Positions 43,261 to 55,676 of a stretch of 64,000 nt of DNA are shown here, one piece after another; within the stretch, counting starts at the first letter, position 1, and every line of letters begins with the position of its first letter. The notes beneath the pieces were generated by a model that searched no databases, was not told where the DNA came from, and saw nothing but the letters and a program-made list of their open reading frames with translations. Origin of the DNA: Azadirachta indica (lineage: Eukaryota > Streptophyta > Magnoliopsida > Sapindales > Meliaceae); assembly GCA_022749755.1 (NCBI GenBank), contig CM040442.1:12002457-12066456 (forward strand). The letters are read 5' to 3'. The translations under genes were made by a program, and so were the position numbers.

Positions 43261-45200
43261 GTGGTTTTAGAAATAGCAAGATACATGATAAATAAGTATT
43301 TTACTCACAAATTAATGGCCTCTAGACTTAACTATTTGCGTAAACCACAAGCCCCAATGTTATTTGATGAACTTTTGTGTTTATGTGCATAAAAGCAAGA
43401 AGATACCAATTCAAGGCAAGTTATGCATGGAAAGGACCAGAAATTGTCGTGCTAAGTATGGTTACTAAAATGATCATAACTTATTCTACACAAATCAAAA
43501 TTGCATTTTGTTTATTATGTTAGAATAAGACATCTAGATCTTTGCGACAATATATTATTTGACTTATAGGATAGAAAGCATTGTGCATGCATGCCTTACT
43601 AGTTGTGTAATTGCTCCATGCTCTCAACTGCCAAGGGCCACTTGGCCTAAAAGAGTAGCGTACATGCACATCATCACTCAGCATACATGCACCTTTTTTG
43701 CATGTATATGCCAAGCACCATGCGTGTGTGACTCTTGCAACCAAGTGGCGTCTGTTTTAAATGGCCAAATCTGGCCATTCTTAGATTTTCATGTTGTGGA
43801 CTTTTAGTGTGAGAAATAGAGAAAAAGCAAGAAAATCCTAGGAACAAAAAAAAGTTAAATTCATCAAGTCTTGAAGAATTTAGGGGAATACTTGAAGTTT
43901 GGTGGATTAAAGCTTCTACATCACTAGTTTTTATCTCTTAAACTCTACCATCTATCTTAAATTTCATATTGTTTTCATATTTTAATTATTTTGAGGATTA
44001 TGAATTTTATGATGAATATTTTATTTGTTTTTGATATGTTAGACTAGATTTTATATTCTAGGATCTTAATGTAATTTAATTTAATCTTGTTTTAATTAAC
44101 TTAGAATTTTTTAGTGTAAAAAATTTTCAGTAATTTATGTTTTTCTTGTATTTAATGCCTAAAATTTGTTGTTTGATGAATTATTTCATTAATCATGAAT
44201 GAATTAATGCTTGATAGAGTTTAGTTTGCTAATAGGGATTGGGAAAATATAGGTTGGATTATTGAGAGTCTGAGAGAATATCAATATCTAGGTAATCGGG
44301 TTAACACTGGGGATAAAAGAAGACTCAAGATCCTAAGACCTATTCATATTAATTTCGACACACTCACTATTAATTCATTCATGATTAATCAAACAAATTG
44401 TCTTGAAGAAGCTTCACCGTTCATAATCAGAGGAATCGAGTTCTATCAATAGTTTTTGGAACAAGGCTAAGGTACAATCAAAGATAGTACATCAAAATAG
44501 TGTGAAGCTTTATTGATTTTGTTTGCATAACTATAAGGCTAATTGGGATAAGTGACTATTATTTAAAGAATTAACTAAACAGTCAATTAGCAAATTGGTA
44601 AATTTCCTAATTCAACTATATATTTAAGAATATGTACCTAATCACAAACTCTACCTATTAAAAAGTAATAAATGTTCTACAATCTTTTTCGACTGAGAAA
44701 ATATATTTTTCATGAAGATATAATTGGTCAGAAGTCAACTTATTAAAAATCAGATTCCAAGTCTAAAATGAACTATTAATTCCTCATCACATATCCTTCG
44801 TGATATGATATTGTTTATTTTGAGTAGTAGTTATATCACTTACTATTTAATAATCAAATAACCTTCCTTACTAGACTATGAAAGATATTCCCATCGATCC
44901 TTATATCTACATTTTGTTAATTGTATTAATATATTAACTTGATAATTCAAGAAGTAAGAGGTTCATGATTTTATAGATATAACTCTAATGAGATTTATTT
45001 ATATTTTAGTGGACCCTAAATCACAGTCCTACCAATATAATAAAATAATATAACAATAAAATAGAAGAAAAAGGAGAATAAATTGTTTATCTTACTCTTA
45101 TTTTTCTATTTCTAATTTTTCTTTAATTTGTTTATGTCTTCTCCCTTATTATTCTTTTTCAATCCTGCAACCAAATCAAAAATTTAGAACCTAAAAGCCT
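43261..45200. repeat. gypsy LTR/UTR-like sequence, unassigned
   Basis: No gene. The layout resembles the long LTR of the Athila element at 45729: transcribed-leader-like AGAAAATCCTAGG, CTTGAAG/TTTGGTGG words, a TCTCTTAAACTCTACC-type block (43935) like the TTTCTAAACTCTACACTC block at 46363, then AT-rich DNA and an AATCGGGTTAACAC block (44297). It probably belongs to a second, older element. Edges are unknown. Confidence 0.4.
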
Positions 45201-45224
45201 TGGAACCAAAATGAGATAAACTCA

Positions 45225-45370
45225 TTTGTTTCCTCGTCAATCGTCATAAATTCATTTAAGAAGCAAAACTAATTCAAGAAAATGAATTTTTTTCCTTGTC
45301 AGTAATCAAAAATTGATTCAAGCAGCAAAATTAATTCAACAAAAAACATTTGTTTCCTTGCCATCTAGAA
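45225..45370. repeat. Short tandem repeat, period about 70 bp
   Basis: The block CATTTGTTTCCTYGYCA, then AATTCATTTAAGMAGCAAAA, then TTAATTCAA repeats about 2.5 times (45221, 45287, 45347). It lies directly beside the Tudor fragment. Confidence 0.6.
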
Positions 45371-45379
45371 GCTTCAATT

Positions 45380-45728
45380 CAACAAACAGATCCACTTCCC
45401 CATCCTCACTCATTTGCTTCTTCTATAGTTTCCTGTCCCAATCATCATCACCTGAATTACTCATATCATCACTTATCCCACTTACATTCATACTATCTTG
45501 GGCCCACTCAATTTTTTCCTCTCTCAAGGTCTAACGAATTCCTCTTCCTCATCTTCGCTAGACCAAATGCTTATTATATTCCTTATTAGGGGATTTCTTG
45601 CAGCCTTTGTACCGGGCGTTATCCAAAGGCCAGTAAACTTTAATTCTTTTCTCGATAACCTCTTCTCCATAAGATTTAGATATGATGAGAGTTAAAGGAG
45701 TAAGAGAGTGCATTTGGCTAATGACAAG
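45380..45728 (-). pseudogene. Tudor-domain gene fragment (MSH6-type Tudor)
   Basis: Read on the minus strand from the Athila LTR edge: EEVIEKRIKVYWPLDNARYK, then the NKHLV strand at 45558. After a stop and a frameshift comes LREEKIEW (about 45525-45500) and an acidic tail with SNSGDDDWDRK (about 45440). The order RIKVYWPLD-x-x-Y-x-G-C, KHLV, (E)EEE, L-x-EKIEW is that of the Tudor domain at the N-terminus of plant mismatch-repair MSH6; some PDS5-like proteins have a related fold. Only this ~100-codon piece is present, and the Athila LTR abuts it at 45729. It is non-functional. MSH6 origin is inference from remembered family patterns. Confidence 0.6.
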
Positions 45729-47100
45729 TGATAAGTGTGTAAAATACGCACTTATCGATTGCTTTGGGACTTGATTTGTCTTGTAAATCCTCAAGTTTTG
45801 TTAATATTTATTGAATTCTAATGTTTTATATAAAAAAGATCACAAACGGTCTTTTAAGATGAAATCAACTTAAGAAAGAAATGTTGAAAAAGTCGAAAAG
45901 GAAATGAGGACCAAAATGTAAAAGTTTAGGGATCAAGGTGCAAGAAAATCAAAATTGATTATTATAGGCTACTGGATGGCGTGGCCACCCCATGCCCACG
46001 AACAAGGAAGCCAAAATGGTAAAGAGAGTGGCACAACCGCACCACTAAGGCGCACGGCCAATCTACCCATCGAGCCTCAACTGTGCCTTCATGCCTTATG
46101 GACGTCTTTGGGTCATTTTATGTTGTGAGATCATCATTTAATGGCCACATTTAGGTATCTTTTAGGGTTATATGTTTTTGGAATAGATAGCCACCATAGA
46201 ACTCAATAAACAATTAACCAAGAAAGGAAAAATTGAGTTTTAAAGAGAGAGAAGGTTAAGAACATGAAGGGATTCTAGAGAAAAAAGGTGATTGATTCAA
46301 GTTGAAGCCTTTGGAAGATGATCTTAAAGAAGATCACTGAAACTTTCATCTCTAGTCTAGTTTTCTAAACTCTACACTCTCATTTTATATTTCATTTGAA
46401 CTTTATTTGTTGAATTTGAAGTTTATGGAATACATGATGATTTTGATGTTGATATTTGAGATGGTTGGCTAGATTTCTTAAACTACTTGATATAACTTGT
46501 CCAAATTATGTTTTAATCAATTGGCTTATTAATGTTATTATGGTTTGATTCATTTATGTTTACCTTGTTTAATGTTTTAATTTGTTAATTAATTAATAAA
46601 TTAGTTAAATTGAAAATAGGTGAATTAATTTTGGAAAAGATTGATTTTTTTATCGGACTAAGGAAACACAATTTAAATAGTTTTGAGATTGGAAGGTAAT
46701 CAACATCTAGATAATCTAACAAACATTTAGGATTTCAAGAAACTGGGAGGTGAATTAGGTTCTAAGTGTTAAACAACAAGTAATACTTAATGAACATAAA
46801 ATTAATTGAGTTAGATAGGGATATCAACGTGAGACATTATACGTAAAATCTTGATTTACACTTGGGAAATGTGTTAAGATTGGTTTAATCTTATGATTAG
46901 TGACTTAGATAAAAAAGCATTAATAACAGCTAATTAGGAGAAACATAGTAATAGAGAAGTAAAATCAAGACCCTATTAATTTATCCTTGCATATTTCATT
47001 CTTCGTCTGACTCTTTAATTCAATTTCTACTTTTTCATATCATTTTAGTTTATTTGCCATTACAATTAATCAATTTTGATTACTTAGATAACATTAGACC
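45729..47100 (+). repeat. 5' LTR of the Athila-like element (truncated at its 3' end)
   Basis: Starts TGATAAGTGTGTAAAATACG, where GATAAGTG and CACTTATC form an inverted pair. It follows 52186 onward with moderate divergence through the AATCAATTTTGATTRCTTAG word near 47068-47087, then departs. The CCTTGTGGTACGATAC and TGATACGACC end blocks of the other LTR are missing. Confidence 0.82.
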
Positions 47101-47189
47101 TAGAGCTTTTCGAGATTATTTCTAGTTGGTGGTTAATGATAACTATTCAAGAATTCGTCGACAAGCAATCAATGCCAGCAATTTCAAGG

Positions 47190-48255
47190 TTAAATCGGCA
47201 TTGTAGATAAGGTTTAGCAAAACCAATATGGTGGTTTGTCTTATAAGGATGCCAATATTCACTTGCCTATATTTTTAGAAGTGTGTGACACCATTAAAAT
47301 GAATAGAGTAGACCAAGACTTAATCTGAAGAAGGTTGTTTTTGTTTTCATTGAGCGATAAGGCTCGTGGTTGGTTGCAATCCTTACAATCAATTACCATC
47401 ATCACATAGGAAGAACTAGCTCACAAATTCCTTACCAAGTTCTTTCCATCGTCGAAGACTGCACAACTTAGAGGTGAGATTGTTTAATTCAAGCAGCTTG
47501 ATATTGAGCCTCTTTATGAGGCATAGGAGCGGTTTAAGTACTTAATTTAGAGGTGTCCTTAACATGGGTATCAAGATTGGTTTCAAATACTACTGTTCTA
47601 CAATGGTTTATATGGGCAAACTCAAACGATTATAGATGCGACAACCAGTGGTACTTTATTGTCCAAGACTGTTGAAAAGACTTATGCTTTGCTCGAAGAA
47701 ACGACGTGCAATAACTACTAATGGCCTAATGAGAGGTCAATTGTGAAGAGAGTTATACCAATTCATGAAATAGGTCAAATGGTAGTCCAAGTAGCAGCTT
47801 TGACAAACCAAATTAAAAACCTTACCTTAAATGATGCATCCTTAAGCCAAGAGAAAGTATTAGCTGCAAGTTCTTTATGTGTTGATGATGGTTTTGGGGA
47901 AGAGCAATGCCATTATATCAATAACCAGAACTACAACTTTTGACCAAGCAACAATATGCCAACTTATTACCATCCGAGACTATGAAACCATGAAAATTTT
48001 TCCTATGGCAATGCAAGCAATGCAATGCTTCCACCACCACCATCGGGTTTACAACAATAGTCCATGGCAGAAAAGAAACCATTTCTGAAAGATCTTTTGA
48101 GCACATTCATTGCGAAGACTAGGAATCGATTTAACAAAGATGAAGCTAGGTTAGACAACATGGAAACTCATATAGCAAATTTAAGAGTAACGGTGAAGTC
48201 CTTAGAAGTACAAGTTGGCCAACTTGCTACATCAATCAAGTCTCTGCATAGTTAA
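47190..48255 (+). pseudogene. Athila gag pseudogene
   Basis: A retrotransposon gag-type reading: YKDANIHLPIFLEVCDTIK, LFLFSLSDKARGWLQSL, EELAHKFLTKFFPSSKTAQL, then GLYGQTQTIIDATTSGTLLS, with stops near 47322, 47408, 47486 and 47526. Two short open segments follow, 47743-47943 and 48064-48255, the latter a coiled-coil-like stretch (LDNMETHIANLRVTVKSLEV). Gag normally forms the capsid of the virus-like particle. This copy cannot be made as one protein. Confidence 0.75.
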
Positions 48256-48719
48256 AAATTTCCAAGTGATATAGAGGTAAACCTAAGAGAGCAATGTAAG
48301 GCTATCACTCTTAGGAGAGGTAAAGAGTTAGAACCATCTAAAGGTAAGGAGAATAAAGCTATGGAGGATAAAATGAAGGAGAACGAAGTGATTGGGATGG
48401 AAGTTGAAGAGGAAGTACCAAAGGAAGTGTCTAAGCCACACGGGATTTCATTTCCAAATAATCCTCTTATCATCACTCCACCTTTGCCATTCCCTTAGAT
48501 ATTTTAGAAGAAGTAAAAGCTTAATTCTCTAAGTTCCTTGAGGTGTTTAAAAAGCTTTATATCAACATTTTGTTCATCGATGCATTTGAGCAAATAATTA
48601 TGCAAATTTTTTGAAGGAAGTGATGTCAAAGAAGCGATGTTTGGAAGAGTATGAGATGGTAAAGCTAACAGAAAAGTGTAGCTTTATTATTCAATGGAAG
48701 TTGCCTAAAAAGAGAAAGA

Positions 48720-49119
48720 TCTGAGTAGTTTCATTATCCAGTGTACCATTGGCAAATCAATTTTTGATAGAGCTTTGTGTGATCTTGGTGCAAGCATCAA
48801 TTTAATGCCGCTTTCAATTTTTTGGAAGCTAGGCCTTGGGGAAGTGAAGCTGAATGACTATCTCTTCACAAATGGTGGATAGGTCTATCACTTATCCTTG
48901 AAGAGTTATAAAGATGTGTTAGTCAAGGTGGATAGATTCATTTTTTCGGTTGATTTTGTGGTACTTGACATGGAGGAAGACCGAGAGATCCCTATTATTC
49001 TTGCGCGACCTTTCCTAGCTACCGGATGAGCTTTGATTAATGTACAACATGACGAGATGACATTGAAAGTTGATGAAGAAAAGGTCAAGTTTAACATTTA
49101 CCATGACAAGAAAGCTTGA
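48720..49119 (+). pseudogene. Athila retroviral-type aspartic protease region
   Basis: Reads FIIQCTIGKSIFDRALCDLG then [40 protein letters not shown] and [13 protein letters not shown]. This is the gypsy protease-like domain with its CDLGASIN-type active-site loop and IIL-RPFLA flap region. In-frame stops occur near 48882 and 49029. RT should follow immediately in an intact element but is absent. Confidence 0.78.
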
Positions 49120-49514
49120 AACAATATAAGCACTTGCCTAGGGTAGATGTTATCAACAATGATATGGTGAATAAAGATAACAATGAGATGGAAGAGTCTC
49201 AGAAAGATACTTATAAAAATGCTAAAATTTTCAAGAAGAAGAAAAGGAAACTATATAATGGATTAGCTCATAAGAGATATTTTTCACCAAGTCATTGTGG
49301 TCGATTGCCAAATTCAAGACTAAAGTTGATTCCGGATAAGGCAAAATCAAGAAAATTGACTTTGTTTGAAATTGAAAAAGTGTTACATTTTGGTAAAGCA
49401 AATTTGAAAGATGAAGATAGGAGTTTATTTAATGTGAGGGGCCCAAAGCTTAAGTTTTATTTTGGTGAAGAAGGACAAAATGTGGCTAATGTTTCATTCG
49501 AGGATCCCACTTGA
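49116..49514 (+). pseudogene. Athila integrase C-terminal remnant
   Basis: A 132-codon ORF. Its second half (LPNSRLKLIPDKAKSRKL, FEIEKVLHFGKANLKDEDRS, then LKFYFGE) matches the NSRLKLFPGKLKSRW, GAVELK, LKHYFG tail of Athila pol. The first half is low-complexity and charged. It sits directly after protease, so roughly the whole RT-RNase H-integrase core was deleted. Confidence 0.68.
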
Positions 49515-52185
49515 TCTAATTAAATAGCAAAGTCTAGTTTAGACAAACCTCATCCTACTTGATCTAACGTTTACCATGACAAAATGCGCCAAGACTTCCT
49601 CCTCCCATGCCATACATACACAAACCCTCCATTAAAATGTCACACACAAATACAAACACAAGCTTCCCACTACGCCCATACACCTCCCCAACCCAACCAT
49701 TATTTCTTCTTCTTTTTTTCTCTAAACATAATCAATCTTAACAAATTTCTCCTCCTTGGATTATACCTAACCACTAATCAATCAACCAAGCATTAAACCC
49801 AACACTAAATCTCAAAGAAATTTCCCTCATGGCACTACTTCAATTTGAAACATATTGGACAAAAATTATAAACATTCACTCATTTCCGTAACCAAAGAAA
49901 AGCATTCAAGTAAGTCCATTCTTGCTTTCCAAGTTTTTCCGTATTATTTGAAATTTTGGGTGAATTGTGGAAGATGGTGATTAGAGTTAATTGAGAAAAG
50001 TGAATGTGGTGCTTTTAAATTAAAGTTTAGGGGAACTAATTGACTTAGTGGAGTGTAAGAAGAGTTTGGAATTGTGATTAGGTTAATTGAGCTATCAAAG
50101 GAAGATTGAATTCGCAAGTTGGGTGGGTAGTGAACTTTGCATACTAAATGTTTGATAAAATGCTTAAGTGACAAGTTTTGAAGATTTCTCGAGCTTTCAC
50201 ATTTGGAGTCACATGACAAATATTTGGGAGGTGTAAAAGGTGTAATGGGAGTGATTTGGTGGTGAAGAAGGTGTAGTACAAAGAAATGTCCAAGAGAAAG
50301 CTTGAGTCTTATTCGTGGCACCCTTAGAGCATATTTTTAGCACACTTAAGTCATCTTGGCACTACCATAATTTCCACAATACCTGGATAGAGTGGGCAAC
50401 CAACAGGAATCCAATTTGCCTCCACAAGAGCACATCTCCTTCTCAGGTATGGTTCCTTTCCCTTAATTTTTTATTTCTAATCAAAGATTAAGGACAATGT
50501 TCAAATTAAGAGTGAGGGAGAAAAGCACTGTTGTGGATTGTTTTTGGAAATATTTTGTGGAATGTTGTGGAAGTGTTTGTGAAATGCTGGTGAAATATTT
50601 GTGAAAGTGTTTGTGATATTTTGTTTATCAAAATTTTTGCTTAAGCCACCACACACACATCTTGATCTTGAATTTGTGTTTTCATAGTTTTTATTTTTAT
50701 ATATGAGTTTTATTTTGTTTTGTGTGTTTGCTTCTTTTAAAGTTTCTTGTTCTTTTTTTTTTTTTTTTTTTAGTATATTTTGCACGTAAATCTCTTCTCT
50801 TCCTATAAGTTGTTTTTAATTGTCATGCGAGCATGCCTTAGTCAATCTAAATGAAAGGCCAATGATATGAGCTTGATTGAAAGTCCTTAAATTTTGGAAA
50901 ATGATAAATGTTGGCCTAATCTTTGTGCTTAACTTGTTACCAAATTTATTCCACTTGATCATTCCTAAAATTTTGATCATTAATGCTACAATTACTTAAT
51001 TGTTTGGAAACTTAGAGAAGGTTTATGCAAACAAAATAAACTTGTAAGACTTCATTGAATTCTAGAACTTGTTTGATTGTCACTTAAGGTGAAATTCTAA
51101 GGGATGCTTCATTAAGGAAATGACTTAGGCTATCTTTAATCCGTCTAAGCCTTTTAAGCGAATCTAGAATCAATCAATCCTTAATCTACTCCATTGAGCT
51201 TGAATATGCCTTTCTTGTGTTATCACCCTTTGATTGATTTAGCCTTAAAATAAAGTTTAATAATCTTTGTCAGTACCCCAAAGTCTTTGATCATTCTAAT
51301 GTTTATCTTTATAAGGGAGGATGTGTGGAGTACAAAAACTCAAGCCAAACTCTTACTAAGTAACTAAGTCTCATGCCTAGGCAAGCATAGAAAACTTGCA
51401 TAAAAAAATAAAGAGAGGAGAGAGAAATAAAAGTTCAAGCCAAACTTTACTGAGTAACCAGACCTTCTGGCTAGTAATCATGGAGGCTTTGCATAAAAGG
51501 TAAAATGAGGCTTAACTTGCCACAAAAAAAAAAAAAAAGAAAAAGAGAAAGAAAAAGGGGAAGAAGAAAAAAAAAAGAGGCCTATTTGATTTGTAAATAG
51601 ATAGGTGAGAAAGCAAAGAAAGTTGTGAAGAACTGATGATTATGGGAAACAATAAAAAGGATTGAAGGAAAAGTTCTAAGGTGGTTAATGTGTTTAGGGT
51701 GCTTAAACTTTACTTAAATATCCTTTTTTCCTACCTAACTATAACCTATCATTACAGGCTTAACTAGGCCTTAAGGATTCTTGATGTTGTGTATATCCTA
51801 CTACATTAGTGGAGAGTGACATGAAAATCAAGTCTATAGAATCTAAGAAGTTTACACAAGCTTGTTTGTTTGTGTAAACTTATCCGAGTTGAAGAATGAT
51901 TAAGTATAAGCGGTAACTTGCACGCTTGTACAAGGAATCCTTAAGTAGAGTAGAATTTGATATTCAAATTGAATTTTAGATAAATTTCCAACATTTTGAA
52001 AGTTTCCTTAATTTAAGTAATTGTTTGATTTATGAGGTTAGATTGTGATTTGACTAAGAATATGCTCATTAATCTATTTTGTCTCTCTATAGTTATCTTT
52101 GGTTAAGCTCTTTTAATTAGCGATTTTTATTTACTTTTATTTTGTTTTGCTTGAGGAGAAGCAAACATTTTAGCTTGGGGATATT
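49515..52185 (+). other. Athila 3' internal region, non-coding
   Basis: This is where Athila elements carry an env-like ORF or long 3' UTR. No env-like protein is readable here. It holds T-runs (50753-50771), A-runs (51526-51540, 51566-51575), a repeated ACTCAAGCCAAACTYTTACT block (51339, 51435) and, at the end, the pre-LTR GCTTGAGGAGAAGCAAA box at 52149 and GCTTGGGGA tract at 52173. Confidence 0.6.
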
Positions 52186-53671
52186 AGATAAGTGTGTAAA
52201 ATATGCACTTATCGGTCGCTTCGGGACTTGATTTGTTTTGTAAATCCTCAAGTTATGTTAATATTTGATGAATTTTAGTGTTTTGTACAGAAAAGATTGC
52301 AAACGGTCATTCAAGATGAAATCAGCTCGAGAAAGAAAAGTTAGAAACAAATGGGGACCAATATGCAAATGTTTAGGGACCAAGGTGCAAGAAAATCAAA
52401 ACTAATGATTATGGGTTATTGGATTATACAGTCGCGCCATGTCCATAGGCAAGGAAGCCAAAATATCCGAGAGTGTGGCGCAGCCGCACCACACGTGTTC
52501 CACCCATTGAGCCTCTACTGCGTTCCCGTGCCTCATGGACATCTTTGAGTGATTTTAAGCCTTGAGATCATCATCTAATGGCCTGATTTAGGTATCTTTT
52601 AGGGTTATATGTTTTTGGAATATATAGCCACCTTATAACTCAATAAACAATTAACCAAGAAAGGAAAAAATTGAGTTTTAGAGGGAGAGAAGGTAAAGAA
52701 CAAGGAGGGATTCTAAAGAGCACAGGTGATTGATTCAAGTTGAAGCCTTTGGAAGAAGACTTTAAGTAGGATCACTGAAGCTTTTATCTCTAGTTCAGTC
52801 TTCTAAACTCTACACTCTCATTTGTATTTCACTTGAACTTTATTTGCTAAATTTGAAGCTTATGGAATACAAGCTGATTTTGATGTTGATATTTGAAATG
52901 GTTGGTTGGATTTCTTAAACTAGGGTCTTGATGTAACTTGTCGAAATTATGTTTTAATCAATTGGCTTGCTATTAATGTTATTATGGTTTGATTCATTTG
53001 TGTTTACCCTGCTTAATGTTCTAATTTGTTAATTGATTAATAAATTAGTTAAATTGAAGATGGATAAATTAATTCTTATGAAAGATTGATTTGTTTACGA
53101 GACTAAAGAAACACAATTTAGGTAGTTATGAGACCATAAGGTAATCAACATCTAGATAATCTAATTAATAGTTGGGAATTCAAGAAACCGGGAGGTGATT
53201 CGGGTTGTAAGTGTTAAACAACAAGTAATGCTTAATGAACGTATAATTAACTAAATTAGATGGGGATATCAACTTGAGACATTGTACGTAAAATCTTGAT
53301 TTACACTCGGGAGAGGTGTTAAGGTTAGTTTAATCTTGTGATTAGTGAATTAAATCAAAACACATTAATAACAACCAATTAGGAAAAACGTAGTAATAGA
53401 TAAGTAAAATCAAGACTCTAGGTAATTTATCCTTGCATGTTTCATTCGACCTTTGACTCTTTAATTCAATTTTTATTTTTTTCATTAATTAATCGTAGTG
53501 TTTTAGTTTATTTGCTGTTAAATTAATCAATTTTGATTGCTTAGATAAAAATGGACTTTCAAGACTATAGTATTTAGTAATGATTTTAAACTTCAACCCT
53601 TGTGGTACGATACTCTTTACTTATCATTTTATTATTTGATACGACCCATGTCCTTACGGTTAAAGTTGTCA
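52186..53671 (+). repeat. 3' LTR of the Athila-like element (1.49 kb)
   Basis: Begins AGATAAGTGTGTAAAATATG and ends with TGATACGACC, CTTACGG and AGTTGTCA. The end resembles Athila LTR ends that precede the Asp-tRNA-type primer site. It parallels the 5' LTR (AATCCTCAAGTT, TAGGGTTATATGTTTTTGGA, AATTATGTTTTAATCAATTGG). Confidence 0.8.
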
Positions 53672-53898
53672 TGATCAACAAGGCTAGGTTTTTCAAGTTG
53701 GATTAAAGAGGCAACAAAGTGGTCTTGCTCAAGTTGTGGTGGGGAGTGAAGAGGCGGTGGGGTGTAAGGTGTGGCTATTAGTTTAATTTAGGTGTCCAAG
53801 GATTGTATTTATAATTTTTAATATTAAATTATATTTAATATTATAACATTATTTAACTTGTTTATTTTTATAATATTAAAAGAGATAATTTGTCTGGT

Positions 53899-54322
53899 GG
53901 GACCTATTTGTTTTTTCAGCTGAAGTCTGAATATAATTATTTAGATGTCTAAAAGTTGTTTATTTTTTAACTTATGTTTGAATATTTATTAAAAATATCT
54001 TAATATAATTAAATTAAAAATTTTGACTTAAATTTGAATGAATAAATATCTGAATAATTTAAATATTTTATTTATCAATAATGCCCTTAGTTTATTATTT
54101 GATATTTATATATAACAACTTAATATATTAGTTTAAAATTTTTAGGACATATATATCAATATATCAGTTTTAAATTTTTTATTTTTAAAAAATAAACAGC
54201 TTAACATTTATATTCAGATATTTAAAGTAGAAAAATAAGCATATCATTCATATTTAAATTTTAGTCAAATTTAGATATAAACCATATCTAAACTTCAGAT
54301 GAAAAAAGAAAAAAACACTACC
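53899..54322. mobile_element. hAT-like MITE (about 0.42 kb)
   Basis: The left end GGGACCTATTTG, then TTTTTTCAGCTGAAGTCT, is mirrored at the right by AACTTCAGATGAAAAAAG, then ACACTACC. These are imperfect inverted repeats of ~25-30 bp. The GGGCCTRTTTG-type end resembles hAT non-autonomous elements. No convincing 8-bp target duplication. Related copies: 55677-56090 and 17360-18047. Confidence 0.55.
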
Positions 54323-55676
54323 TTAGTCAAACTAAAGGTTCGAAGTAATAGAATATTTTTGAAACAATATGGGAGTATTAGATAATTAGGCTAAACCTGA
54401 TGGGGTATCGACTGTTTTTCAGATAAATAATAATGAAACACAATACTTGAAATGAATAATTAAAATAATAATGGAACACATTACTTTTCTTTGCTCAAGA
54501 CAAAGTCTTAAAGTTGTTTGTGTATGAATTATTATATTTCTGTAGAAGAGTCTTTGAGCATATAAATGGTGTCTAAAAAACAATGAAGTTGGTTATCCAT
54601 AATTGTTTGTTTTATTGAGCAACTTTGAATTTATATTTACCACACTATAAAAGTAATATAGAAGCTCTACTCGTGTCAATTAAATTCTTACGCTCTTTAT
54701 AGCCAATTAAGCTCTCTGTATAGACGATGGTGATTCATTTTCATTTCAACTTTTGGTAATGGCCGTCCACCTAAGAGCATTTCCATTATCCTTACTATCG
54801 TTAAAGTTTGCAACTTGTGTTGTATATAATAGAAAGTTGTAATAAATCATTGTGTGCTACACTGAAAAGAACCAATGCATTAAATACAAACTTTCTAAAC
54901 TTTCTCATTCAATTACTTATGGGAAACATCTAAACTTTTTATTCGCTTCATGTTTGAAAATGTTACAATAATGGATGCTGTCAAACTAGTGAAAGGATCC
55001 GTTTACTATAATCTTTTAAATAGATCTTTTTGGAATAGATAATTTTACTTGTAGATATTTGTTTAATAAGATTCAATGTACAAAATTTAATAAGATATTC
55101 GTTTAATGAAAAAGCCAAACCAAATAAACACTAAGATAGATTCAATGTACAAAATTCAATAAGATATTCGTTTTGAGAAGGTGTATGATTTGTCAAATTA
55201 TTGAAATGAAAACCGATTCCGAACATGATATCTAGAGGTCTTCTGTTGTAATAAGTAAGATCTTTCTTTTGCTGTGAAATTTGTTGTTTCTTCCTTTCCC
55301 ATTGCAAGTCTAGTATCATTAATGGAACCATAATTAGAAGCTGGAGTTAAAATGAAATGCATCTAAGGAGAGATATCTATTAGTCATAGTTTGTTCTATT
55401 GGTATAGCTGACAGGGATTTTCACCTTCAAGATTATTATAAGTCAAGACGAGGTTGCTAGAAAAGAAAGATTGTCAATCCAGTTTAAATGCTATTATTTA
55501 AGTAGTTATAACTAAGATTTAATGTAACTTTGGAAGAGCTATTGCAAAATGTACCATGTAGCAGTTATCTTTACAACATATTCTTTGGACAACTAAACAT
55601 GTTTGATAAACGAAAAACTAAGACTAGGACAAGATGGTAAACTAAACAGTGGTCCTACCTCCACACTAAAATAGTG
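54323..55676. other. Spacer with a segment paralogous to 15.9 kb
   Basis: 54598-54660 resembles 16670-16720 (TTATTGAGCAACTTTGAATT) and 54725-54955 resembles 15880-16095. It probably derives from duplicated receptor-gene upstream DNA. No ORF. Confidence 0.5.

Larger units (their letters stand above)
45729..53671 (+). mobile_element. Ty3/gypsy retrotransposon, Athila lineage, internally deleted (7.9 kb)
   Basis: Two direct LTRs (45729 to about 47100, and 52186-53671) enclose gag, a protease region, the extreme C-terminus of integrase and a long untranslated 3' region. The core RT, RNase H and integrase catalytic domains are missing. The upstream LTR has lost its last ~130 bp with the primer-binding site. 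GCTTGAGGAGAAGCAAA and TTAGCTTGGGGA just before the 3' LTR match the conserved pre-LTR box and polypurine tract of Athila-type elements. No matching target duplication was found at the ends. A dead, non-autonomous derivative. Confidence 0.85.

Noticed and set aside
49944..50785. Minus-strand ORFs of 125 and 94 codons
   Set aside because: They lie antisense in the Athila 3' untranslated region and are low-complexity; considered as an env-like gene but orientation and sequence do not fit.
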